This document shows, piece by piece, positions 44,368-53,631 of a stretch of DNA of 64,000 nucleotides; the stretch's first letter is position 1, and each line of letters starts with the position of its first letter. The DNA is taken from assembly GCA_016185425.1 (NCBI GenBank), contig JACPNQ010000031.1, positions 62,001-126,000 of the forward strand, written 5' to 3'. The position numbers and the translations under genes are program-made. The notes under the pieces were generated by a model. That model did no database searches, had not been told where the DNA came from, and saw only the letters and a program-made list of their open reading frames with translations. Source of the DNA: Acidobacteriota bacterium. GTDB taxonomy: Bacteria > Acidobacteriota > Terriglobia > Bryobacterales > Bryobacteraceae.

Positions 44368-44829
44368 TTACTTCTTCTGCTCCTGCTTCTGTTGACCAGC
44401 GCCAGCCGGCGGCGGGGGCAACTGCAGCGGTTGCTTGGTCACGACCTTGCCCGTCTCCGGATCCAACAACTCAATCGACGGCTGCGGCGCGGGCGAAGGC
44501 GGTACGGTTCCCGGAGCAGTCGTTGTCGGGGCCGACCCTGGATCCTTCACAGTCTCCAGAACCGACTTCCCACCGCCGCCGGCTCCCGCCGAATGCCGTG
44601 TCGCAAGCACCGATAATCCCAACGATGTGATCATGAACAGCACGGCCGAAGCCGTTGTCGCCCGGCTCAACGCCGTCGCAGCACCCCGCGGACCGAATAC
44701 GGTCTGGGAACCCATCCCGCCAAACGCGCCCGCCAGATCAGCCGCCTTGCCGCTCTGCAGCAGCACAACGACCACCAGGAACAGACAGACGATGACGTGA
44801 ACAATCGTCAGAATTACCGACAGAATCAT
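44368..44829 (-). CDS. secG: Preprotein translocase subunit SecG
   Basis: Small membrane subunit of the SecYEG channel. The 153-residue protein has two helices (LTIVHVIVCLFLVVVVLLQ and TASAVLFMITSLGLSVLA) joined by QSGKAADLAGAFGGMGSQTVFGPRGA, the family signature. The C-terminal ~70 residues are a Pro/Gln-rich tail longer than in E. coli, ending QKQEQKK. tRNA-Leu follows 15 bases downstream. Confidence 0.95.
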   Translation of the reverse strand: MILSVILTIVHVIVCLFLVVVVLLQSGKAADLAGAFGGMGSQTVFGPRGAATALSRATTASAVLFMITSLGLSVLATRHSAGAGGGGKSVLETVKDPGSAPTTTAPGTVPPSPAPQPSIELLDPETGKVVTKQPLQLPPPPAGAGQQKQEQKK

Positions 44830-44862
44830 AGAAGCTTACGCCTCCGACCAGTATAGGCTACC

Positions 44863-46038
44863 TCACCGGTACGCCGCAATTCCGGTCACTTGTTCGCCAA
44901 TCACCAGGCAATGGATATGGTCCGTTCCCTCGTACGTCTTCACTGTCTCCAAGTTGCACATGTGCCGCATGATCGGGTACTCGTCCATGATCCCATTCGC
45001 TCCAAGGAGGTCCCGGCTCAGCCGGGCGCATTCCAACGCCATCGCCACGTTGTTGCGCTTGAGCATCGAAATATGATGTGGCGCGAGTTTCCCCGCATCC
45101 TTCAGCCGTCCTGCCTGCAACGCCAGCAACTGCGCCTTTGTAATCTCTGTAACCATCCACGCCAACTTCTCTTGCACCAATTGGTGGGAAGCCAGTGGCC
45201 GGTCGTCAAACTGCTTTCGGTGAACCACGTACTGCCGCGCTGTCTCGTAGCAGTCCATCGCCGCGCCCAACACGCCCCAACCGATCCCGAACCGCGCTTG
45301 CGACAGGCACGCCAACGCTCCCTTCAAACCCTTCGCCCCTGGCAGCATCGCCGAATCCGGCAAGCGCACATCCACCAGCGACAGGCTTGATGTTACCGAC
45401 GCCCGCATCGATAATTTCCCGTGAATGTCCGAACACGTGAATCCCGGGGTGCCCTTTTCCACCAGAAACCCCCGGATGCCCTCCTCCGCCCGCGCCCATA
45501 CAATCGCCACGTCCGCCAGCGACCCGTTCGTGATCCAGGTCTTCTCGCCGTTCAGCAGCCACCCGTTCCCATCCCGCACTGCCCGCGTCAACATCCCGCT
45601 GGGATTCGATCCGAACTGGGGCTCGGTCAAACCGAAACATCCGATCGCTTTTCCTTGTTGTAGCAACGGCAGCCACTGGTTCTTTTGCTCCTCTGACCCA
45701 AACGTATAGAGCGGATACATCACCAGCGCGCCTTGTACGCTGACAAAACTCCGCAGCCCTGAATCGCCGCGCTCCAGCTCCTGCATGATCAACCCGTATT
45801 CCGTATTGCTCATGCCAGCGCATCCGTAACCCTCCAGATTTGCGCCGAAGAACCCCAACTCCCCCATCTCCGCCACAATCTCCATCGGGAATCGCCCCGC
45901 CGAAAAGCACTCCCGGATCACCGGCATCACACGGTCCTCCACGAACCGCCGCGCCGTCCGCCGCACCAGCAACTCCTGCTCACTCAACGACGCATCCAAC
46001 AGAAAATAGTCGACACCCGAAAAAGCCATAGTGCCCAT
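44863..46038 (-). CDS. Acyl-CoA dehydrogenase, glutaryl-CoA dehydrogenase-like
   Basis: FAD enzyme that oxidises an acyl-CoA to the enoyl-CoA and, if truly GcdH, decarboxylates glutaryl-CoA to crotonyl-CoA. The 391-residue protein has RSFVSVQGALVMYPLYTFG, IGCFGLTEPQFGSNPSGM and GEKTWITNGSLADVAIVWA, all GcdH-type. The catalytic Glu lies in TYEGTDHIHCLVIG. No other lysine-degradation genes are nearby. ATG 46038 or 46029 could start it. Confidence 0.88.
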   Translation of the reverse strand: MGTMAFSGVDYFLLDASLSEQELLVRRTARRFVEDRVMPVIRECFSAGRFPMEIVAEMGELGFFGANLEGYGCAGMSNTEYGLIMQELERGDSGLRSFVSVQGALVMYPLYTFGSEEQKNQWLPLLQQGKAIGCFGLTEPQFGSNPSGMLTRAVRDGNGWLLNGEKTWITNGSLADVAIVWARAEEGIRGFLVEKGTPGFTCSDIHGKLSMRASVTSSLSLVDVRLPDSAMLPGAKGLKGALACLSQARFGIGWGVLGAAMDCYETARQYVVHRKQFDDRPLASHQLVQEKLAWMVTEITKAQLLALQAGRLKDAGKLAPHHISMLKRNNVAMALECARLSRDLLGANGIMDEYPIMRHMCNLETVKTYEGTDHIHCLVIGEQVTGIAAYR

Positions 46039-46092
46039 TATCAGATTTTTCGGAGAACTCTACCGTCTGCCGGCCACTACCTATGCAAAGCC

Positions 46093-48078
46093 ATGTTTTC
46101 GAGAATGCTCGCCCTCGTGGCCTTGTTCCAACTCGTCCTAACCGCCCAGCAAGTCCTCGACCGTGCTTACGCCGCACTCCGCGACAAAGACTACGACCAA
46201 GCGATCCGTCTCTTCCAACAGGGCCTCGCCGCCGATCCGGCCAAGCTCGGCCCTCGCAAAGACCTCGCCTACGTGCTCCTTAAAACCGGCGACACCGAAG
46301 CCGCCCGCGATCAGTTCGCCGAAGTGATGCGCCGCGATCCCGCCGATCGGCATGTCGCCCTCGAATACGCCTTCCTCGCCTACGAAACGCGCCAGCCTAT
46401 CCAGGCCCGCCGCACCTTTGACCGTCTCCGCCACCTGGGCAGCGCTACTGCCGAACAGGCTTTTCAGAACATCGATACACCGCTCAAAGAAGGCATTGCC
46501 CGCTGGCAAAAGGCGCTGGAAGAAATCCCCGATAACTTCTCCGGCCACGAAGAGCTCGCCAAACTTGCCGAGCTTCGCGACGACTCCGAACTCGCCGCCA
46601 AACACTTCGAACGCGCCTGGCAACTAAAGCCCGGCTATCGTGTTCTGCTCCTCGATCTTGGCCGTGTCTATACCAACCTCGGCCGTGCCGCCGATGCTCA
46701 CGCCGCGCTTCTGGCCGCATCGCGTGGCGCCGAACCGCGTGTTGCCGAACTTGCTCGTGAGCTTCTCAATCCCCGCTATCCCTATGTTTACGAGTTCCAA
46801 CGTGCGCTCACGCTCGACCCGGCCAATACAGATCTCCGCCGCGAATTGGCCTATCTCCACCTCGAAATGCAAAACAAGACCGAGGCCGAAAGAGAGTTCG
46901 CCCAAATTGTTCGCGACGTTCCGGCCGACCTTCTCTCCATGGCTCAACTCGGCTTCCTCAAACTCGCTCGCCGGGACGCCACCGTTGCCCTCCCTCTCCT
47001 CGAAAAGGTGCTGAAAGGCGATGACGACGATCTCTCCGATCGCGTCCGAACAGCCCTCAAGATGCCAAAAGTCCTCCGCCGGCGCCCCGAAACACCGCGC
47101 GCGGAAGTGAAGTTCGAAGCCAAGGTTCTCGCCGAAAAATCTTACGAAAAGGGCTACATGAAGGACGCCCTGAAATACCTCACTATCGCCCACGAAAACG
47201 ATCCACTCGATTTCGACGTCATGCTGAAGCTCGGGTGGACAAACAACATCCTGAAGAACGACAACGACGCTGTTCGCTGGTTCGACCTTGCTCGCCGGTC
47301 GCCCGACACGAAGATCTCCGCCGAAGCGCTGAAGGCGTACAAAAATCTCGCATCGGATCGAATGCTTCTCCGGACCACACTGTGGGCCCTTCCCATGTTC
47401 AGCTCCCGCTGGCAAGACGTCTTCGCTTACAGCCAGGTGAAAACCGAAATCAAATTGTCGAACCTCCCGATCAGGCCCTATTTCTCGGCCCGCCTCCTCG
47501 CCGATGCACGCGGCCTCGAACGCGCCCGCACTACCTCCACCAGTCCTCAATACCTGTCCGAAAGCGCCGCCATTCTCGGCGTTGGTTTCTCCACGCCGGT
47601 AAGGCACGGCATCTCGGGTTGGGCCGAAGCCGGCACAGCGCTCCGCTTCCGCGGCCGCAAGGATCAGTCCCGCGTTACGCCAGACTACCGCGCCGGCCTC
47701 ATTGTCACGCGCCTCATTGGTGCTCCGCTAGGCGCTGAAAAGACCGGCTGGTTCGGTGAAACCGTCAACGATGCCGTCTTCGTCAGCGGCTTTAACAACG
47801 ACGTTGTCTTCGTCAGTCAGAACAAGCTCGGCTGGACCCTTAACCCCAATCTTCAGGCCTTCGCGAGCATCAACGGCAATACAGACGCCAAGTCCCAATA
47901 CTGGGCAAACTTCGTCGAATTCGGCGCCGGCATCCGCACGCGCTGGTCGACACTCCCCTCCAACGTCCACTTCACGATCCAGGCTCTCCGCGGCGTCTAC
48001 ACACGCAACACCGGCAACCCCCGCCGCCCCAACTACTACGACATCCGAGCAGGCTTCTGGTATGCCATCACTCGCTAA
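46093..48078 (+). CDS. TPR protein with outer-membrane beta-barrel (PgaA/BcsC-like layout)
   Basis: A 661-residue exported protein: signal peptide (MLALVALFQLVLTAQ), then TPR repeats to about residue 420 (AYAALRDKDYDQAIRLFQQGLA, ELAKLAELRDDSELAAKHFERAW, LGWTNNILKNDNDAVRWFDLA). The C-terminal ~230 residues alternate beta strands and end with an aromatic-rich barrel terminus (ASINGNTDAKSQYWANF, WYAITR). This matches PgaA and BcsC-type exopolysaccharide export proteins. The next gene overlaps by 17 bases. Confidence 0.8.
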   Translation: MFSRMLALVALFQLVLTAQQVLDRAYAALRDKDYDQAIRLFQQGLAADPAKLGPRKDLAYVLLKTGDTEAARDQFAEVMRRDPADRHVALEYAFLAYETRQPIQARRTFDRLRHLGSATAEQAFQNIDTPLKEGIARWQKALEEIPDNFSGHEELAKLAELRDDSELAAKHFERAWQLKPGYRVLLLDLGRVYTNLGRAADAHAALLAASRGAEPRVAELARELLNPRYPYVYEFQRALTLDPANTDLRRELAYLHLEMQNKTEAEREFAQIVRDVPADLLSMAQLGFLKLARRDATVALPLLEKVLKGDDDDLSDRVRTALKMPKVLRRRPETPRAEVKFEAKVLAEKSYEKGYMKDALKYLTIAHENDPLDFDVMLKLGWTNNILKNDNDAVRWFDLARRSPDTKISAEALKAYKNLASDRMLLRTTLWALPMFSSRWQDVFAYSQVKTEIKLSNLPIRPYFSARLLADARGLERARTTSTSPQYLSESAAILGVGFSTPVRHGISGWAEAGTALRFRGRKDQSRVTPDYRAGLIVTRLIGAPLGAEKTGWFGETVNDAVFVSGFNNDVVFVSQNKLGWTLNPNLQAFASINGNTDAKSQYWANFVEFGAGIRTRWSTLPSNVHFTIQALRGVYTRNTGNPRRPNYYDIRAGFWYAITR

Positions 48079-50131
48079 GCTCCTACTCTTCGCCCTGCCG
48101 CTCAACGCCGTTGAGCCATCCTTCCACTTCCACGTGGCCGGTGAAGATCCCGGACCCTGGCCCGCTATTTTCGGTTCTATCGGAATGACCGCGGGAACCA
48201 GCGGCGTCGCGAGTGTCATCGTGCTGCCAGCCGGTACGCCGGCCGCGTCCGCAATCTGGCGTCCACGCGTCGAGCAGGGCACCATCGTCGTTCTCGAAGG
48301 CCACTCCGAATTTGCCGCCTCACTTGGATTCGCTCCTGCCGGTAAATCCATCCAAACCCGCCAGATCCGCGACCTCCAGGATGAAACGCTCCCCATCATC
48401 TGGGAGCGCGCCCTCGATCTCCCTGTCTACACGGTCCCCTCCGCGGCCAAGGTCTTCTCTCGCGAGCGCTGGTCCGGCGCACCGATGGCGGCCGGTCTCC
48501 GTATCGGCCGAGGCGCCGTCTTCTGGCTCAACGTCACTCCCGGCCAGAAGGGTCACGAACGCTTCCCCTACATCCTGCAAGCTCTTACTTCTTTGGGTCT
48601 GGAAGCTCCGTTCAGATCCGGCCGCTTATGGGCATTCTTCGATAGCTCGTACCGTCTCCGCGCCGATCCCGATTACCTCGCCGAACGTTGGCGCGCCGCC
48701 GGTATCGGCGCACTCCATGTCGCCGCATGGCACTACTACGACGCCGACCCCCAACGCGACGAATACCTCCACAAGCTGATCGATGCCGCTCACCGCCGCG
48801 CCATCCTTGTCTACGCCTGGGTCGAACTCCCTCACGTCTCCGAAAAGTTCTGGAACGATCATCCGGAATGGCGCGAAAAAACCGCGCTTTTACAGGACGC
48901 CCAACTCGATTGGCGTAAGCTCATGAACCTCGCCAATCCCGCCTGCGTCCGCGAAGTCAAAGCCGGTATCGCTGTCCTGGCCAAGCGGTTCAACTGGGAT
49001 GGCATCAACCTTGCCGAACTCTACTTCGAGTCGCTCGAAGGCATCGCAAACCCATCGCGCTTTACGCCGTTCAATGAAGATGTCCGCGCCGAATTCCGTG
49101 CGCTTCACAACGCCGATCCCGTCGCCGTCGCTCGGGATGCCGCCCACCCGCTCCGGCCCAAGCTCCTTGAATTTCGAGCCTCGCTCGCCCAGCGCATACA
49201 GGAAGACTGGCTCAACGAACTTTCCCAAATCAGGCGCACGCTTCCTCACTTGGACGTCGTGCTGACTCACGTCGACGACAAGTTCGACACGCGCATGCGC
49301 GACGCAATCGGCGCCGAATCCTCGCGCCTGCTTCCGCAACTCGCACGGCACGATTTCACCTTCCTCATCGAGGATCCCGCCACCATCTGGCACTTAGGAC
49401 CGCAGCGCTACCCGCAGATCGCGGGCAAGTACAACACGCCCTATCCGGAAAAGCTCGCCATCGACATCAACATCGTTGAGCGCTATCAGGATGTCTATCC
49501 GACCAAGCAACAAACCGGAACTGAGCTCTTTCAACTCGTCAGCCTCTCGAGCCGCGCCTTTCCGCGCGTAGCTCTCTATTTCGAAAACTCGATACACAAG
49601 GCCGACCTCCCCCTCCTCTCTTCTTCCGCCGCGCGCGTTGACCGCATCGATCACATAGCCGGCCGCCTCGTGATGGACTCCAAATATGGCGCGGGAATTC
49701 CCTGGACCGGCTCCGCCAAGATCAACGGCCGTCTCTGGCCTGTCGCTGGTTCCGATACCCTCTGGCTTCCGCCCGGTCCCGTCGCCATCGAGCCCTCGCC
49801 GGCGGCGCCACCGCTCCGCATCCTCGATTTCAATGGCGATCTCAAGACCGCTTCCGCCCAATCCAACGCTATCGATATCAGCTACAACTCGCCACATCGC
49901 GCCATCGCCATCGCCGATCGAATGCCCGCGGCGGTTGAGATCGACGGGGCCCCTGTTCCTGTCGAATGGATGAGCGCCAACGGCCGCCACGCGCTCCTGC
50001 TGCCGAGAGGCCAGCACGTCGTGTCGTTCCTGCTTACGGCGCCGGGGCCGTTGAAAGAAGTCTCGAGTCCTGCGCCGTCTGGGGCTGCCAAGCCCCAGTC
50101 GTCTCCGCGTGGTCAACTCCCTTTGCCGTAA
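48062..50131 (+). CDS. Exported glycoside-hydrolase-like (GHL) TIM-barrel protein
   Basis: A 689-residue protein with a leader (LLLFALPLNAVEP). An N-terminal ~180-residue sugar-binding or Rossmann-like part is followed by a TIM-barrel domain: LWAFFDSSYRLRADPDYLAERW, GALHVAAWHYYDADPQRDEYL, ILVYAWVELPHVSEKFWNDHPEW and DGINLAELYFESLEG, resembling GHL10/PgaB-C-type hydrolases. A beta-rich C-terminal domain closes it. Overlap with the TPR/barrel gene suggests a joint role in a secreted polysaccharide. Catalytic residues are not established. Confidence 0.75.
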   Translation: MPSLAKLLLFALPLNAVEPSFHFHVAGEDPGPWPAIFGSIGMTAGTSGVASVIVLPAGTPAASAIWRPRVEQGTIVVLEGHSEFAASLGFAPAGKSIQTRQIRDLQDETLPIIWERALDLPVYTVPSAAKVFSRERWSGAPMAAGLRIGRGAVFWLNVTPGQKGHERFPYILQALTSLGLEAPFRSGRLWAFFDSSYRLRADPDYLAERWRAAGIGALHVAAWHYYDADPQRDEYLHKLIDAAHRRAILVYAWVELPHVSEKFWNDHPEWREKTALLQDAQLDWRKLMNLANPACVREVKAGIAVLAKRFNWDGINLAELYFESLEGIANPSRFTPFNEDVRAEFRALHNADPVAVARDAAHPLRPKLLEFRASLAQRIQEDWLNELSQIRRTLPHLDVVLTHVDDKFDTRMRDAIGAESSRLLPQLARHDFTFLIEDPATIWHLGPQRYPQIAGKYNTPYPEKLAIDINIVERYQDVYPTKQQTGTELFQLVSLSSRAFPRVALYFENSIHKADLPLLSSSAARVDRIDHIAGRLVMDSKYGAGIPWTGSAKINGRLWPVAGSDTLWLPPGPVAIEPSPAAPPLRILDFNGDLKTASAQSNAIDISYNSPHRAIAIADRMPAAVEIDGAPVPVEWMSANGRHALLLPRGQHVVSFLLTAPGPLKEVSSPAPSGAAKPQSSPRGQLPLP

Positions 50132-50939
50132 TCAGGTGCTTGCCATTGTCGACCCGTTGCAGCCAACCCTGCTCCCTGAGAAACCATAACGGGAACTCGA
50201 GGTGCTCTCGCGGCACACCCAGCAACTGCTCCAGATCGACAATGCCTACGCCGCAGTTCTCCGGTTGACGCATACGCTTGGCGTATAACACCGCCAGAAT
50301 CGCCCGGCGCTTCCGCTGTTCCTGTTCCAACCCAGGGGCGGCCGATTCCGGGTCGAATATGCGCCATCGATTCGATAAACTCCGCGACCGCTCGACGTCG
50401 AAGGCGGCGCGACGTTCAGGATCGGATAGGACCCGGTACGCAGTCACGAGCCGCTTAAACTGTTCCTCGTTCCCACTCTCGGGATTGTCCGGGTGCAGCC
50501 GCTGGGCGAGCGCACGGTAAATCTTGTGTATCGTATCCGGACTCGCTACCGGATTCACTTCCAGCGTCTCGTAGTGATCGTCGAAGTCATCGTTCACTGG
50601 TTTGGATTCGTTCCGGGAACCCTCCAGAGCAATACCACACCGGAACACTCCGGCTGACACCTGCCTACACCAGGCCACCCTTCCTCGTGCACGGCCTCCG
50701 CCCGGCCCGGCCACTCCAGCGCCTTCGACCAGAACGGCCATCCCCTCGCGAAGCAACTCGCCAAGCAGTATTCCGAGTCCGTGTTCGGCCGAATCCTGAA
50801 CCTGGACGGGAACCTTTTGCCACGACCCGTCCCGCTTCTCAATCCAGAGGAGCGCTTCCTGTGTCGCCTGGCTCTTTCCCCGAGCTCTTTTTCGCCGTTC
50901 GGTCGTGTTCGCGCTCTGCACTATTTCTTTAATCGGCAA
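50034..50939 (-). CDS. PilZ-like / DnaJ / winged-helix protein, paralogue 1
   Basis: A 301-residue cytoplasmic protein. Residues 25-107 have a PilZ-like beta-barrel pattern but lack the DxSxxG motif (DSAEHG, with no acidic residue two before Ser). A J domain at about 122-181 has the HPD at 149-151 and SDPERRAAFD. Residues about 205-275 (LLGVPREHLEFPLWFLREQG) look like a winged helix. J domains recruit Hsp70; a DNA partner would be unusual. Its last 98 bases overlap the convergent hydrolase-like gene. Confidence 0.78.
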   Translation of the reverse strand: MPIKEIVQSANTTERRKRARGKSQATQEALLWIEKRDGSWQKVPVQVQDSAEHGLGILLGELLREGMAVLVEGAGVAGPGGGRARGRVAWCRQVSAGVFRCGIALEGSRNESKPVNDDFDDHYETLEVNPVASPDTIHKIYRALAQRLHPDNPESGNEEQFKRLVTAYRVLSDPERRAAFDVERSRSLSNRWRIFDPESAAPGLEQEQRKRRAILAVLYAKRMRQPENCGVGIVDLEQLLGVPREHLEFPLWFLREQGWLQRVDNGKHLITAKGVDHAETTGAWQPQTAQDSRLLSTAPAP

Positions 50940-50954
50940 TTACGCAGAAAATCT

Positions 50955-51833
50955 TTAGTTAGCCGGTTCTAATTGCAGCCGCCCTATCTTCGGCTGGTCC
51001 TGAAATTTCATCAGTTCTGCCTGTTCCACACCCTTCACCGTAATCGAATACCGTCCGTTGTCGGTACGCGTTGCCCATCCTTGTTCCTTGAGAAACCACA
51101 TCGTGAAATCAAGATGTTCACGCGGCGTGCCTAAAAGGGCCTCCATCTCCACCATGTTCATCCCCGGACTCTCAGGCTCTCGCAGCCGCTTCAAGTACAG
51201 TGCCTTCAACACACCCTGGCGTTTCGATTGTTCCTGCTCCACGCCCGGCGTTGCGGACTTCTGATCGAACACTCGCCACTGCACCTTCTGTTTTGCTATC
51301 CGCAATCCGCCAAAGGCCGCGTGCTTCTCTGGATCCGACAGCGTCCTGTACGCCTCACTCAGCCGCCGGAATGCCTCCGCACTTCCGGTCTCGCCGTTGT
51401 CCGGATGCAGTCGCTGCGCCAATATCCGGTAGATGCGGTGGATGGTCTCCGTTGTAGCGTTGACGCTCAGTTCCATCACCTCATAGAAATCCACGAAATC
51501 CTCACCCGGGCTGTCGCTGGCAGCGGCAACGGCCGCAAGGCGTACACCCGCCCGGAACCGTCCATCCACCGTCGCGCGGCACCAGCAGATACGACCTTTC
51601 TGCCGTTCGCCGGACCCGCCAATAAATCCATCGCCCTCCAAAATCACCGCCTGCCCCGGCTCCGCTTCCGCGCCGAGCACCAGACCCACGCCGCGCGCGG
51701 ACCGATCCGCGACCTCCACCTCCCGCTGTGACCAACCTCCGGTCTTTTCTTCCAGCCACAACGTCACCCGCTGCCTGCCGGGAATCCGCCGTCTATCGCT
51801 ATCCCGCCGTTCCGATCCGCCTTTCCGCTCCAC
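50955..51833 (-). CDS. PilZ / DnaJ / winged-helix protein, paralogue 2
   Basis: A 292-residue paralogue of the preceding gene. Here the PilZ part is intact: SERRDSDRRR fits RxxxR and D43-x-S45-x-x-G48 (VADRSARGVGLVL) completes the c-di-GMP motif. The J domain holds HPD at 143-145 and SDPEKHAAF. The C-terminal GTPREHLDFTMWFLKEQGWATR matches the winged-helix part of its twin. GTG 51833 is preferred because it begins just before the Arg motif; a longer ORF from 51959 runs into the GntR gene. Confidence 0.8.
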   Translation of the reverse strand: MERKGGSERRDSDRRRIPGRQRVTLWLEEKTGGWSQREVEVADRSARGVGLVLGAEAEPGQAVILEGDGFIGGSGERQKGRICWCRATVDGRFRAGVRLAAVAAASDSPGEDFVDFYEVMELSVNATTETIHRIYRILAQRLHPDNGETGSAEAFRRLSEAYRTLSDPEKHAAFGGLRIAKQKVQWRVFDQKSATPGVEQEQSKRQGVLKALYLKRLREPESPGMNMVEMEALLGTPREHLDFTMWFLKEQGWATRTDNGRYSITVKGVEQAELMKFQDQPKIGRLQLEPAN

Positions 51834-51879
51834 GATCTTCTCTTCGGCGAATAGGCAGCTTGTCTTAGCCTGTGTTGAA

Positions 51880-52428
51880 TTAGCGGCCCACCCATCCTTC
51901 CACGCGTCGCCCGCGCACCGCCATCTCGCGCATAGCCAGCACTTCCTGCCCTGCTCCATACAAAGTCTGCCGGACGCGCAGCACGTCGCCTTCCGCCCAA
52001 ATCTCTTCCGCTGCGTTCACCGCCAGATCACCCAGGAATTCCAGCAGAGGGCGTGTCCCCAACGCTCCTTCCCCCGTCAACGTAACCCGCTCCTCGACCA
52101 CTGCCTCTGTTCCCGATCGCCACTCCCGCGCTCCGTCTGCCCGGACCACGCACTCCGGGGCACGAAATTCCTCATGCGGATCGCGCAGCCGCCGCACGCC
52201 GCCTAGCGCCGGGGCCACAAAAGTACCTGCGCCGATACGCCTCGTCACCAGCCCCATCCGTTCCAACTCCACCAGCGCCCGGCGCGCCGTCATGAGACTT
52301 ACACCTTCGCGCGCGGCCAGTTCACGCTCGGACACCAGCTTCTTTCCACACGCAATCCGGCCATCCGCGATTGCTATCCGCAGCTTCTCGGTGATCCGCC
52401 GGTAAGCGGGTCCGCTATCCAATGCCAT
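51880..52428 (-). CDS. GntR/HutC-type transcription regulator
   Basis: A 182-residue regulator. The N-terminal winged helix is clear (AYRRITEKLRIAIADGRI, LVSERELAAREGVSLMTARRALVELERMGLV, GAGTFVAP). The C-terminal ~105 residues are shorter than a full UTRA domain. It lies opposite the antiporter gene with 10 bases between the two starts, so it may control that gene or the PilZ-J pair downstream. Ligand unknown. Confidence 0.85.
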   Translation of the reverse strand: MALDSGPAYRRITEKLRIAIADGRIACGKKLVSERELAAREGVSLMTARRALVELERMGLVTRRIGAGTFVAPALGGVRRLRDPHEEFRAPECVVRADGAREWRSGTEAVVEERVTLTGEGALGTRPLLEFLGDLAVNAAEEIWAEGDVLRVRQTLYGAGQEVLAMREMAVRGRRVEGWVGR

Positions 52429-52438
52429 AGTAAAGAGT

Positions 52439-53629
52439 ATGAGCCCGGGTCACGGCGGCGCGGAACTTCCACTCCAAATGTTGCTGGTCTTTGGCGCCGC
52501 CAAAATCCTCGGCGAAGTCACCGAACGGCTCAAAATACCGAACATCGTGGGCCAGATCACCGCGGGCGTTCTTCTCGGGCCAAGCGTCCTCGCGCTCGTT
52601 CAACCCGCTTCGATCCGCGAGCTCGCCGATCTTGGCGTCATGTTCCTCCTCTTCCGCGTGGGCCTCGAAGTCCGTCCGTCGGATCTGTTTACTGTCGGCA
52701 AGACGGCGTCGATCGTCGCGACACTCGGCGTGCTTGTGCCTCTGCTGATGGGTTATGCGATCTATCGCTGGAGCGGCGCGTCGAATGTGGAATCGCTATT
52801 TGTCGGAGCGGCGATGGTTGCAACCTCGGTTGGCATCACCGCCCAAGTCCTCGCCGGCATGGGCTTGCTCAACGCCCTCGCCAGCCGCATCATCCTTGCC
52901 GCCGCGGTCATCGACGACATACTCGGACTCATCGTCCTCGCTATCGTCAGCAGCGTCGCGGCCGGTGGTGTCAACGTTCTGCAGCTCGCAACCACCGCGG
53001 CCATATCCATCGCCTTTACCGTCTTCGTTCTCATCGCAGGCAGCCGGACGGTGGGTAAGATGCTTCCGAGATTGGACAAGCGCATGAAAGGCGGCGAATC
53101 GGAGTTCACGATCGCCATGATCCTCCTCTTCGCGCTCGCCGTTTTTGCTTCCTACGCCGGCGTCGCCGCAATCATCGGAGCGTTTCTCGCCGGTGTGGCG
53201 CTCGCCGAGACTGTCTCGCACCGCGTCCATGTCCTTGCCCAGGGTGTTACTGAACTGCTCGTTCCATTCTTCCTTGCCGGCATCGGTCTCGCTCTTGATG
53301 TCCATGTGCTGAAGGACCCCAAAGTCCTCGGCCTCGCCGCACTCATCACCGCCGCCGCCGTCGTGTCGAAGCTTGTTGGGTGCGGTCTCGGAGCATGGCC
53401 GCTCGGATTCGAGGAAGCCAAACGCATTGGCGCGGGTATGGTGCCGCGCGGAGAAGTCGGCATGGTCGTCGCGCAAATCGGCGCGACGATGGGCACGATT
53501 TCGCAGCAGGCCTATGGCGTAGTCGTCGTCATGGCAGTGATGACCACCGTGATCGCGCCAATCCTCCTTAACTGGACGTTCGGGTCTATCGCGTGCGAAC
53601 CCGAAGAGTCTCCGATATCGATCGAATAA
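52439..53629 (+). CDS. Cation:proton antiporter, CPA2/Kef-type
   Basis: A 396-residue membrane protein with about twelve helices. AAAVIDDILGLIVLAIVSS carries the conserved Asp pair of the CPA2 transport core. IVGQITAGVLLGPSVLALVQP and LGVMFLLFRVGLEVRPSDL are Kef/NhaA-superfamily openings. There is no C-terminal TrkA domain. The start ATG 52439 is 10 bases from the GntR start on the other strand. Ion specificity is not readable. Confidence 0.92.
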   Translation: MSPGHGGAELPLQMLLVFGAAKILGEVTERLKIPNIVGQITAGVLLGPSVLALVQPASIRELADLGVMFLLFRVGLEVRPSDLFTVGKTASIVATLGVLVPLLMGYAIYRWSGASNVESLFVGAAMVATSVGITAQVLAGMGLLNALASRIILAAAVIDDILGLIVLAIVSSVAAGGVNVLQLATTAAISIAFTVFVLIAGSRTVGKMLPRLDKRMKGGESEFTIAMILLFALAVFASYAGVAAIIGAFLAGVALAETVSHRVHVLAQGVTELLVPFFLAGIGLALDVHVLKDPKVLGLAALITAAAVVSKLVGCGLGAWPLGFEEAKRIGAGMVPRGEVGMVVAQIGATMGTISQQAYGVVVVMAVMTTVIAPILLNWTFGSIACEPEESPISIE

Positions 53630-53631
53630 CC

